A DNA stretch of 64,000 bases, taken from assembly GCA_017443345.1 (NCBI GenBank), contig JAFSNR010000171.1, positions 1 through 64,000 on the forward strand, read 5' to 3'. The stretch's first letter is position 1. Every line of letters begins with the position of its first letter. This stretch comes from Prevotella sp. GTDB lineage: Bacteria > Bacteroidota > Bacteroidia > Bacteroidales > Bacteroidaceae. Position numbers and translations under genes: made by a program. Below the pieces are notes generated by a model that was given only the letters and a program-made list of their open reading frames with translations, searched no databases and was not told where the DNA came from. Below are positions 42,001 through 48,717 of the stretch, one piece after another.

Positions 42001-44576
42001 GTATTGAAGATTCGACCGTTTCCTAAATTGATGTGGGTATCACCAGCAATAGGACCCTCGAAGCCTCCACCATAGATGAACTCTATCTGAGCCATCTCGT
42101 CACTGATGTCCTTAGATTTAGGAACACCTGGATGATTGCTCGAGCCCGACAGATTGACGTAGGTACTATAAGCAGGATTATAGGTGTAGTTCCCATCATC
42201 CCCCTTCTTACCGATAGCACCCTCTTCACTGCCTCCAAAGATCTGGAAGGTGTAGCCTGCATTCAGATTAACAGTGGCACTGCCCCAGATTTCTGTCTCC
42301 TGACCCTTACCGCCACCAAAGACGTTCAGAGCTTTACCGAGCACATCCATACCCTGCTGACCCAGGATGACACCTGAATGTCTTTTAGTTATCGTATAGG
42401 TATTACCGTAGAGTTTATCTTCTCCAGTCTCGTCATCAGTATCCACTTCATCGAACAAGATATCGCGGTCTACGATCGTCGCATTGATGTTGATAATGAC
42501 ATTGCCGTTCACGATACCACTGGAATAACAACCGCCATAGATATTACCGCCTTTGAAACGTCGATTCAGATCATCAGATGAAGCAGAACTGACTGGAGCA
42601 TTAGCAGCTATCACATTTTTATCGTTACCGATGAATGTATTCCATTCCAAGCCTTTAGTTCTGTCGCTTTCATCAATCCAACGCTTGGGCTGGATCTTCA
42701 GACCACTGAGGTTGAGTCGCAGCTTGTTACCGATGGTCTTACCAGCCTCAGGTGTTTCATATGAGCCTTTAACACCACCCACATAAGCTGCATTCAGACC
42801 TTCGCGGAATGGCACATTGGCATTGTTACAACCTGCCACCAGTTTATCGTATATGATGACTTCGTGCTCGAAATCGACTGAAACCAAACCATCCTTGATG
42901 ATACTTCCCACATTACCACCACAATAGAATGAACCGAACTGGGTACTATATGGCTTGTAAATATCTGGAGAATTAACACCGTCATCAAATACCACATTTG
43001 GATCGATCTTCATAGCACAACCATCCATGTACGTATCGAAGACATTACCTTCTCCTACCAGTTGCAAACTACTGAAATTAGCATCCGCATACTTTCCAAG
43101 TACACTCTGCTCTACCATGTTTTCACCATTGTTGCCGAGGAAAACCTTGTCAATGATGACATAAGAGCCAATCTTCAGCTCCGCTGTTGCTCTGGCGATA
43201 TCTGCAGACTTCTTCTCCAGCGTAGCACTGTTACCTCCTACATAGAGAGCCCCCTCGACAATGGTAGGTTTCGCTTCTGTTCCACTGACTCGGATTGACA
43301 CACGCTCTGCATTGGGGCGATGGGCATTGAGCGCCGCAACAGAACTGGAACCAGGATTATAATAGAAGTCTCCCCACTGCGGATCGTCCTTAAGTGAAGC
43401 TTGGTCTGTATAGGCATACGATCCATTACCACCGCCATAGACATTACCATGGATGGTCGTGAATATACCTACGGTATTGCCACCATAGACTGTACCTGAT
43501 ATATCGTTGCCACCATAGACATTGTTGACGTATCCACCTAGAACACGTACACGTGCAGCATAACCGGCAGGAGCCTGACCTGGGTTATCTTCATCAGGTA
43601 ATTTAATCTCCTCTGTGGGAACAGGGACAGAGGTTGAGTTAGCATAAGAATACTCCGGACGCACATCAGACTTACGACAACCGCCATAGACATTGTCAAT
43701 CCATAATACTTCGGCATCTGTCGTCTCGGCATTTGGTTTATCTGCATCAATTTGCAGGAGGAGACCTTCCGGACTGGTCATACGGCCCTCATTACCTCCG
43801 CTGTAAAGGTCACGGATTTTGCCTTTCTTAAGGAACCACCGCGGGCGGATAGCCATATCGGCAAAGTTGTTGCCGCCAAAGACACGGCCAAACTGGAACG
43901 AGCCTTCAACATTAGTCTGCGTCGTATTTAGGTTCATCTCCTGAATACGGGTATCATTAAGCAATTCCGTATTCCCCTCCTTGATACTATTCACCACGGT
44001 GCTAGTATTATCGATACAAATAGTGGTATTACTAGTCACCGTGGCATTGTTACCACCGCCAAAAAGTTGGCCGAAAGTACCACCATTGATCTGCAGATAG
44101 GTCTTCCCGATGACTGGTGACGACATACCGTAATAGGGATTATCCGTCTCGCCATCACTTAATGTAGCAGAAGTATAGTCATAATTGCCATCGCCACCGC
44201 CAAAGAGTTTGCCGATGAAGATTTTATTGGCAGAGAGGTTCGTACGAATAAAAGAATCGAAGGTGTTATCAACATGAGTCTTGGTATCGGTGTTTACCTC
44301 CGGTGTAAATGGCAGAACCTTCGCTGTTGCGTCGGTTCCGATAGAACCAGAGACGTCATTACCTCCATAAACAGCATTAATGACGACATCGAAATGGTCT
44401 GCACTGATATCCACAAAGGTAGAGCCACCGACATCTGCCTGACAGGCACCGCCAAACACCTTTCCATGGATATTAATCTGTGCGCGACTCGTCGCCACTG
44501 TAAACACAAATAGGAATAGGAGCAGCATTCGCAGGCCGTTCCTGAAGTATGTCTGATATGGTAGATTCGTCCTCAT
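33030..44576 (-). CDS. Giant secreted repeat protein A (3848 aa), N-terminal VYGGG beta-solenoid and C-terminal sorting tail
   Basis: Signal peptide about residues 1-33 (MLLLFLFVFTVATSRAQ). About 34-1840: some 38 copies of the V-[YF]-G-G-[GNC] rung motif starting immediately after the signal (GKVFGGACQADVGG, AVYGGNDVSG). About 1880-2800: a second repeated element of 40-50 residues with a Gly-x-x-Tyr core and a following Glu-Tyr-x-Ala-Leu or similar. About 2970-3110: GLUG-like segment (FSGNFHGDGHYISGINNSLFG). Final 80 residues: a T9SS type A-like domain ending GVYIVYADNGKYVKKVIVK. Predicted to cross the outer membrane by T9SS and stay on the surface. It is 5 nt after the last fimbrillin-like gene, so it belongs to the fimbrial operon. 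Confidence 0.87.
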   Translation of the reverse strand: MRTNLPYQTYFRNGLRMLLLFLFVFTVATSRAQINIHGKVFGGACQADVGGSTFVDISADHFDVVINAVYGGNDVSGSIGTDATAKVLPFTPEVNTDTKTHVDNTFDSFIRTNLSANKIFIGKLFGGGDGNYDYTSATLSDGETDNPYYGMSSPVIGKTYLQINGGTFGQLFGGGNNATVTSNTTICIDNTSTVVNSIKEGNTELLNDTRIQEMNLNTTQTNVEGSFQFGRVFGGNNFADMAIRPRWFLKKGKIRDLYSGGNEGRMTSPEGLLLQIDADKPNAETTDAEVLWIDNVYGGCRKSDVRPEYSYANSTSVPVPTEEIKLPDEDNPGQAPAGYAARVRVLGGYVNNVYGGNDISGTVYGGNTVGIFTTIHGNVYGGGNGSYAYTDQASLKDDPQWGDFYYNPGSSSVAALNAHRPNAERVSIRVSGTEAKPTIVEGALYVGGNSATLEKKSADIARATAELKIGSYVIIDKVFLGNNGENMVEQSVLGKYADANFSSLQLVGEGNVFDTYMDGCAMKIDPNVVFDDGVNSPDIYKPYSTQFGSFYCGGNVGSIIKDGLVSVDFEHEVIIYDKLVAGCNNANVPFREGLNAAYVGGVKGSYETPEAGKTIGNKLRLNLSGLKIQPKRWIDESDRTKGLEWNTFIGNDKNVIAANAPVSSASSDDLNRRFKGGNIYGGCYSSGIVNGNVIININATIVDRDILFDEVDTDDETGEDKLYGNTYTITKRHSGVILGQQGMDVLGKALNVFGGGKGQETEIWGSATVNLNAGYTFQIFGGSEEGAIGKKGDDGNYTYNPAYSTYVNLSGSSNHPGVPKSKDISDEMAQIEFIYGGGFEGPIAGDTHINLGNGRIFNTFAGSCNADIYGHTETYIGVNGFPYVRDYVYGGNDLGGKILGEGKFWSRVRDDDDNTENGNGTLAKVHGYSASNDDKSAVLNASAYIEYQQGRVEKIFGGCYGVYDYTNPLYGQFFYASGGTGTTDSNKGTARTGYSKPWMDNAFINFRPSSSNSEYNAVGQIYGAGQGFFGEKEENKMQNRSYILIDIPQSMQAFQSTVVFGGGECGGVGMGITPSVLVDHKDPADETKIIQGQPDKGSAIIDLIRGDIKNVYGGSYKEGVTRRTLVNVPEGSTIKVNNIFGGAYGTDTYHPCDVYEANVNYRSATSIVEGAIYGGNNNKRRTLYGKVNISAPVYTGKSDPTTGALYLGTVYGAGFGGDSWSEYTEVNLESGAKVYEVYGGGQAGKVHNAESVQKFMNAYKPSEWPADSEDKTVVGNEFTSADWLYAWTLGEGYDPSPFTFSESSTSYVNNDATNLNNPLVREAEMDDRSTKTYQYNANVIINQGAEVSNYAYGGGLGADAVVAGTTYIALLGGTVGKDVYAAGTSGSVEDLHGAGSFIASANAYIEGGSVRNVYGGGWEGSVGHHVGALSASDTGDISGETHVVIGIRKDQASLPTGYGFLKGVPAIQRNAFGGGEGGAVYGTTHVTLNNGYIGYEHFDAEPTTNTDLTYVKDGSDYYQEKIHDETWSDESHPKGQPNYRLEDCGNVYGGGYDDNSNVDNSNVAIFGGLIRNSVYGGGEIATVGRGSTKEEGAKRTLNQVYHYGSTNVEMYNGHVLRDVYGGGKGFNLLGFGHKADQERRYTDGYVFGQTAVYIYGGEIGTVAGIADGYGNVFGGGNVGYVYSTGYFDDASRKTSTGSPGHTYYYKNGHLTEDCKVVVAPRLQIKKGGSNVTYEGITYKPFDYVPTDYLNTLPKKEKSAEDWPVEWQNFITTEGENDRGVMIHNAVFAGGNVSSNSDQTYANATTVYGNTTATLYDVYHRDFITVGTEHTGGLYGGGNLSMVDGYRELNITNYGTDFYRLDSRIELDDYRNLSNRERAYFKLQYVCVSDIIINGTSYTTSSQPIDEDVYQKYIDNSSSITNPTTAQIKAAFTPYGFCSIYAGRLLNTIQRADLCGVYGSRLVLQGAKDRVADVGDATVYTINRVGELSLNQQHSVINTDSGDDAVHGNYFGIYSVVNHLGNLTSDVKFGDTYVDGNGVQDNSKTYYSHKASNPTSSDRNKGSSRNQVALASGVFLELTTENSTAEKKDYGYITGVVELDLINVKRDQVGGGFVYAKNEHRVPRYYPNKDNDLLSEYNREKKVNNIELRDDARTHKRYRYSIADDGDWSTESTSEVISGDEANVYETMSYETSGNFIHPQKRIIDDCYPTNNAYTIGQTPYSDAHYWYVKGDVYIYDVNVSAYTGSANAYAKEVKIPLTITAASHGKLQLMNVKPSLYAYDTLNDNDQVVKIGTKEGEKEYDKVFVNGESDSYELNDVITWWDWHNLKPNEQRLFRKETYVNCMTCTIDGTEYEAGTYVMDETAFTTFRVGSHTFKDANGQDIHDRNGNVAGVDYIFRSSNNIGHNTGYVLTFDMDSPKIWDNWYSPETDATTYTVNENGTVTTNRIQTEQDGYREGPTFTTASNGVYGHRQYNKGEIITEDTKNHHTSKTTTDPNDPEAEVERAYVATQNVTYTYNGTVKTVNKGTAISFTEYDALDATTKDAFGEAFVCINTVKLDDQNYLLLNDLMTQGQINNTSASYSSKALEITAAMTPAYIITSPGYYGGKQYLSGTNYSAISAWCSLSQTDRSNFTYNHDAFDVLSDPNYLDFYDANNTQTVAQAYRSPYSDQVDVEYDAVFQPEAYGADHSGTTTLTYEGGSVSSTNPRISNTIFETKIKNDQRHYTRVVIANENDKVYFAKENFDYEGIPYGKGQVIEDADLYTNPNVEGVTFTSTGEQYYCYEGYTNASGSSISKGQTLSKSEYGALTNDQKYFIIQGKEPTGTTTLYVSRESDINDVTKEKIITVVYQYTYYEDEDGGGIKQANELHVVNIHLQLESGVPRLGVLNPPATVLPGYTVGLKAPTVDPGLYEPMGNGWEIYTNLDDAENHRNGLPFDNGNTPVYWYQNEKVWVAFYSKNYLGKTYSNPVAIKVANYHDLDAVMKDKEHHMYVDHPGAIRDPKIYIDNRTCESDASKNELDLLKDFFDLSLSASGGHTPLDSHVSGCDNLEFILKSNMSPKAYTNWTPIGNETKCFSGNFHGDGHYISGINNSLFGSLCGNVYNLGVMGSFTSAGVADTGDGYVENCWVKSEQTTGFPDGVRAVFGNPSTTGNKQIVNCYYLDTNAYKVTSDETHGIARPMSEKDFYNGTVAYNLNGFYLYKRYNDHAGATGTDYQYYTINANNNTLSEPQTGHYGSNFSYCSSGYNGEKYVEDRFIDGDFRYAGGNIPESAEERAHTNTTTNETSYYPIWPDDYIYFGQMLTYNWNEARPHEEVPSPIVKSSGRLLSTDQSNRVYRAPAYYGNKNMSVAHFNPSVNLVSHSKPENAADLNTHPAYPGMTAIDFAGHNDATYQLGLNGSLFYQPLLDDDGLISIVNRDETPNLLVYAPASGKTYNVLADYFKEPVYSQYYINDVYRRVKVAPTPTIYGHLVLSNKTSAGDHLLVDKQDFNCPIGYKMGENNVMWYQREPQNFVTIETSTGKSKGWEDISLPFTAELVTTQDKGEITHFFDGSTEGHEYWLRVYDGIDATTSTTDELAAKFTYPATAESGSKSDANTFLYDYYYSQSESKDANSDIYKSYYNGLRTYDKYPYLKAGSPYLIGFPGVSYYEFDLSGNFEAKNTYAAIAKLGTQTITFASAEKAPIGVSDDEMASVEKDNYIFYPNYQNKELASGDFLLNSSDGGNKYKKLTASKTALPFRPYFMKKSGAQETRGEGNVNSIIFSGDMAQMNVPKAQNQLGGDDDLIVTAGKKKICVESQLRYTTDVRIVTPAGVTLAAYSIQSSEFVETQVYSAGVYIVYADNGKYVKKVIVK

Positions 44577-44581
44577 GATTC

Positions 44582-45649
44582 TTATTCACTACTCAATGTT
44601 ATGACCGGATTGTCCAGATCATTATCTGATAATATATATAAATAGGTAGGCTTCACCGTCAGGGTGACAGTTTTCTTCATACCAGGTGCAGCCGGATTGG
44701 ATTCAGGCCATGTGGTATTAAGTGTATTCACCGAAGTTCGTGTATTACCTATTTTATGGTTACTCTTATCATATACGTCATATTTACTGGTGATAGTAAT
44801 TTCCGTATTGTCTGTATAAAGACATGGGGCACAATATGCCTGCTTGAGCGATACGGGGGTGGATGTCGTCGTCTTGTCAAGCACGACCTCTGCGTCAGAA
44901 TTCCCAGTATTATCCACCAACAATAATGAGAGTGTTCTCTCAATGCTAGTGCCAGTTTTTGTGATAGAAGGAGTTCCTATCCCCTGCCCTTTCCTGATGT
45001 TCACTACAGCATATACATCATTGTACGTATAGGTCAATGTGCATTCCCGCAAATGAATGCTGCGCACCTTGGCATAGTCGGCATCCAATCTGAATCTGAT
45101 CTCCAGACCCGTAAAAAGGTGAGCCATCAGCAGGTTGACATAGTTCTGGGTATTGATGCCTGAGAGATAGCCGTAATTTCCTTCTGTAACAGTTGCCGAG
45201 GATGCAGCCTTAACTCGCTGCACACCAACGACGATACAGATATCATTTGTCGTAATGGCAGGCAAATCGCTGAAAGTCAGGTTAATACCATTTGAATAAC
45301 CACCATCAGGTGCTGTCTGAGTAGCTAGAATAGTTGACGGCATATAACCATAAATATAGTATTGACTCTCCTCTTTCACATTGAGATTAGATGCCCATCC
45401 TGAAGCAGAGAATTCACCATTTTCATTTACCATGCCGGCGTCATTAGTGAGATAGATGCGGATATTCTGACTACCGGTGTATGACGCCGCGCCTTCGGTA
45501 CGAGTGACAGCACCGAGTTGGAGCGGCACGCCTTGCTCAGGCTGCTGAAGGTCATCCTCTGACCTGTCGGTACAGCCCGTCAGCAGCAGGCTGCCTGCTA
45601 CCAGACAGCTCCACAACCAGCGATATGTCATTCTTCCCTCTATCATCAT
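44582..45649 (-). CDS. Fimbrillin-like lipoprotein (small)
   Basis: 355 residues; lipobox LVAGSLLLTGC. ATGs at 45649, 45646 and 45631 are all possible; the last is preceded by a GAGGGAAG-like site. After the lipid Cys comes a polar stretch and a VTRTEG-type motif, then a fimbrillin-family N-terminal pattern (NIRIYLTND, YYIYGYMPS) and AHLFTGLEIRFRLD, as in Mfa-like/FimA-family proteins. C-terminal strand-rich domain ends VTLTVKPTYLYILSDND. Probably an accessory or tip subunit of the type V fimbria. Only 5-6 nt separate it from its neighbours. Confidence 0.75.
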   Translation of the reverse strand: MMIEGRMTYRWLWSCLVAGSLLLTGCTDRSEDDLQQPEQGVPLQLGAVTRTEGAASYTGSQNIRIYLTNDAGMVNENGEFSASGWASNLNVKEESQYYIYGYMPSTILATQTAPDGGYSNGINLTFSDLPAITTNDICIVVGVQRVKAASSATVTEGNYGYLSGINTQNYVNLLMAHLFTGLEIRFRLDADYAKVRSIHLRECTLTYTYNDVYAVVNIRKGQGIGTPSITKTGTSIERTLSLLLVDNTGNSDAEVVLDKTTTSTPVSLKQAYCAPCLYTDNTEITITSKYDVYDKSNHKIGNTRTSVNTLNTTWPESNPAAPGMKKTVTLTVKPTYLYILSDNDLDNPVITLSSE

Positions 45650-45655
45650 CTCTTC

Positions 45656-46861
45656 CTACCAGTTATATACTTCCTGCGGTGTATCTATATTCATCCAGTT
45701 CTTGATCTCAACCATACTCACCAACAGATTTCCACTGCTGACGAAATAGCCGTATACAATCCATGTGTGGTTACGCGAGAAATCATCTGCACTCTCAGTT
45801 TGGAAGGCGACAGTTCTCTTCGTGGTACCTATCGTATAGGTGACCTTACCTGTCACCTTTTTATCAGATTCACGCAGATAATAATGGCCTAACTCCGATA
45901 GCTTTTCTTCTTTGATTCCATTATTGATCTTATCCTCGTAATCCTGACTCGTCATCGTGGCTTCATCATAACTATATGCAGCGGGGCTGTCGTTTACTTT
46001 AATAGTGGTGCCATCGATATTGGAAATCAACTCCGTCTGGGTCACATAGTCTCCAGTTGTTTTGACTTTATAGCGATTTGTAGGATATGCCCCATCCAGA
46101 AACAGATATTCCTCATTGGGCAGAACGCTGTTATCCAGCTTAATACTATTAACGGTCAGATTGTCTGTATTCTTAGACGACTTGCTGAACACAAATCTGA
46201 TCTTCGACACGGCACGCACCAGACGAACATTACTCAGTCCCCCACTCTCCGGGCCAACACGAAGTACAGGCGACGAGCCGGATACCATCTGATCCTTCAA
46301 GACGCCCGACATCGGCAAACCATCACCTGGTACAGAAGTGATCAGAGGCGAAACACCAAAATAACCACTCTTGATTGTGGCTCCCTCCAAAGTAGCCCTA
46401 TCGGTATATGCATCAAGTGACAACCCGCTGTTTGAACTGGTCACATTGGCTGCCACATAGACATCCACGTTTGGTTTATTCTCTGCAAAATCGTCGCTGA
46501 TATCCATCGATACTTCACTGCCTGCCTCTGAGAGCGCCACATTGGTCAGGGCGACATGGCCAACGAACTTACCGTCATCTTCTTTTTTAGGATCTTCGGC
46601 TTTTGTGTGATTCTCAAAGACCCAGACATGGAGACTATGGATCTCGTTCTCTTCGGCAGTGGCATCGACATCACCACCATCGGCACGAGTCACGACAGGA
46701 CGGTCTGGTGCAAAGACATACACCTTGAGCACGGGCTTTTTCTTGTCCGGCTCGGGCTCATCGCCACCCTCCGACGACTTAGAACAAGCCGTGAAGAGCA
46801 GGAGTAGCAACATCAGCATACCGCTCAGCCATCGTGTGATATATCGTCTTTCGTCTCTCAT
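45656..46861 (-). CDS. Fimbrillin-like lipoprotein (FimA/Mfa1 superfamily)
   Basis: 401 residues. Lipobox LLLLLFTAC, then KPVLKVYVFAPDRPVVTRADGG. The region EENEIHSLHVWVFENH matches the I-x-x-L-x-V-x-V-F strand at the start of the major fimbrial subunit N-terminal domain, and RLVRAVSKIRFVF and the C-terminal LLVSMVEIKNWM are typical of P. gingivalis FimA/Mfa-type proteins. Lipidated in the periplasm, moved to the surface and matured by protease, then assembled. The gene starts 16 nt after the preceding one and is followed by another fimbrillin gene after 6 nt. Confidence 0.8.
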   Translation of the reverse strand: MRDERRYITRWLSGMLMLLLLLFTACSKSSEGGDEPEPDKKKPVLKVYVFAPDRPVVTRADGGDVDATAEENEIHSLHVWVFENHTKAEDPKKEDDGKFVGHVALTNVALSEAGSEVSMDISDDFAENKPNVDVYVAANVTSSNSGLSLDAYTDRATLEGATIKSGYFGVSPLITSVPGDGLPMSGVLKDQMVSGSSPVLRVGPESGGLSNVRLVRAVSKIRFVFSKSSKNTDNLTVNSIKLDNSVLPNEEYLFLDGAYPTNRYKVKTTGDYVTQTELISNIDGTTIKVNDSPAAYSYDEATMTSQDYEDKINNGIKEEKLSELGHYYLRESDKKVTGKVTYTIGTTKRTVAFQTESADDFSRNHTWIVYGYFVSSGNLLVSMVEIKNWMNIDTPQEVYNW

Positions 46862-46877
46862 TGCCTTTTCCTCATTT

Positions 46878-48698
46878 TTAATCCATGATTACAGGACCCG
46901 TAGGTTTCACTGCCACCCACTTAGGCGTAGTCTGAACACCTATCTCCAGATTCTTTGCCAGAATACTGGGTAGCACATTATAGGCCTTTTCCAACGTTTT
47001 TACCGTCATTTCGACAGATGTAGTATAGTCTTGCGTGAAAACACGCTTCTCGTGGTCTTTAATGTTGTTCGGGTCTGCAGGAGTTATATCTTTCATCTTC
47101 AACTCACCCACCAGATAGAAGCGGGTATTGGGATAGACGTAGCCATTCAGACATTTAAACGATTGAGTACCAGTATATTCAAACTCCAAAATGACTTTTA
47201 CATCCTCGCCATCACAACTCTGAAGCAACAGTGTATTAAACTCTTTTGCATTATCAAAATCAGTAGTTGTCAGATAAAAGTCGTTTCCTACCTGAGTGTC
47301 ATAAACGAACTTCATATCAGAATCCAAATTGCTGGCAGGCTTAAACTGATAATTGACTAGTCTCTGACCACTGACGATGACACCCGTCAGACGGAAGTAA
47401 TTCGTGGTGACTCCCTCAGTGGTAGTTTTGATAGAAATGGTATTACCAGCTCCTTCCCGATATTTCAAATCTTCCGCATTAGCCCTCACTTTCAGTGCGA
47501 GTCTTGCCACAGCGTATTGCAGAGGATCGGCTATAGCGACGGTCTTGGTGTTCGCCTCTACCTGTAGAGGATAGGTTGTAGGGAACTTCGCATCTAGCAC
47601 AGCGGCCCATGTAGAATAACCTTTATAATCATTAAATGTCACTGAGGCTGTAGAAGTACGGATCCCACTCTCCACAAAGTAGTAGAGCGCTGGTGGATAT
47701 ACAAAGCGCGAGACGGTATTAATATCGTCGAGGGTCGTTGTCTGAAGCTGCGGCTCGAATTTTTTCCCAGTTTCACTATCCACCCATCTAATAGTAGCTG
47801 CACCATCTGGCAGATTGAGGTTTTTGGGATAGCTTGTAGCTGAGAGGGTGATGTTATTGGCCGCAGCCAAAGCATCCGATTGAATCTGTCGAAGGATATC
47901 CATTCCAGGATCATCAATGGCAGCGGGCGGATTGTCCAAATAGGCTTGTGCCGCATCGCTAAGCGCCTTTAACCACGTCTTTACACTGGCCGCAGAACCA
48001 GGAAGATTGAAACCGTGATTGGTAAAGTTGCCTAAGAGATTCTGGAGAAGCACATTACTGGATGCTCTCCATAAAGCATTAACAACACCCGTCATAGCAT
48101 CCGCCAAAGCGGTGGCCTCAGCAGGAACGACAGTTGCATCAGGATAAATTGGCTCTGGCTCGAAATAGATGTCACTCGTGGCAGTCAAATTAAAACCATC
48201 AGGAATGACCGCTTTCAGACTGCCGTTATAAACGATAGCATCAGATTTGATACTATTGTCAGCTTTCGCATAGACCAAACAGCCATTCACGCCATTGGCC
48301 ATATTGCAATAATGCGAGTGATAATACCTAAAATCGGCTTCATTCTGATTTGCAGAATAATAATTGATAGAATCTGAGGGATTGTCTACCGAACAGTCTG
48401 AAACCACCCCATCTTTCAGAGCGACAAAACGGAAATTGGTTATTTTGCGATAATAGTCATTCAACTGCACGACCTCATCTGCCAACCTTGTCAAAGCTCT
48501 ATTTGGGTTTGCGGGCGCACAAGCCAAGAGCAGACTCATTGGCTCTGGCTCTTTGGGCTCTTCGATGACTACTGGAGGCACGGGAACATCAGTCTCAGCC
48601 TTCTCCGACGCGCAACCTGAGAGCATGGCAACGAACAGGAGCATCAGACTGATCATCTGATGTCGCCTCAGCATTGCTATCGTTGAATATTCTCTCAT
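46878..48698 (-). CDS. Fimbrial accessory lipoprotein, paralogue of the major fimbrillin-like protein
   Basis: 606 residues from ATG 48698. Lipobox LLFVAMLSGC. An open frame extends up to 49061 but there it only reads the Pro-Gly repeat of the upstream gene in the wrong frame, so it is rejected. The C-terminal half aligns by eye with the 593-aa protein: NLPDGAATIRW / GLPDGAVGLSC, a STWA(A/E)V block, the DP-QYAVAR / NPIQYGVGR block, the FYLVGEL / FYLAAKL strand, and the end KAYNVLPSILAKNLEIGV / KAYNTIPDLRAAKMELGL. It is probably a minor or tip subunit. It ends PTGPVIMD without the final strand of its paralogue. Confidence 0.78.
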   Translation of the reverse strand: MREYSTIAMLRRHQMISLMLLFVAMLSGCASEKAETDVPVPPVVIEEPKEPEPMSLLLACAPANPNRALTRLADEVVQLNDYYRKITNFRFVALKDGVVSDCSVDNPSDSINYYSANQNEADFRYYHSHYCNMANGVNGCLVYAKADNSIKSDAIVYNGSLKAVIPDGFNLTATSDIYFEPEPIYPDATVVPAEATALADAMTGVVNALWRASSNVLLQNLLGNFTNHGFNLPGSAASVKTWLKALSDAAQAYLDNPPAAIDDPGMDILRQIQSDALAAANNITLSATSYPKNLNLPDGAATIRWVDSETGKKFEPQLQTTTLDDINTVSRFVYPPALYYFVESGIRTSTASVTFNDYKGYSTWAAVLDAKFPTTYPLQVEANTKTVAIADPLQYAVARLALKVRANAEDLKYREGAGNTISIKTTTEGVTTNYFRLTGVIVSGQRLVNYQFKPASNLDSDMKFVYDTQVGNDFYLTTTDFDNAKEFNTLLLQSCDGEDVKVILEFEYTGTQSFKCLNGYVYPNTRFYLVGELKMKDITPADPNNIKDHEKRVFTQDYTTSVEMTVKTLEKAYNVLPSILAKNLEIGVQTTPKWVAVKPTGPVIMD

Positions 48699-48717
48699 GC
48701 GCGTGTACTTATTTAAT

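Noticed and set aside
20067-44576. Many antisense and alternative-frame ORFs inside the two giant genes
   Set aside because: They are shadows of the repetitive coding sequence, with no signals, odd composition, and complete overlap with a clear long gene.
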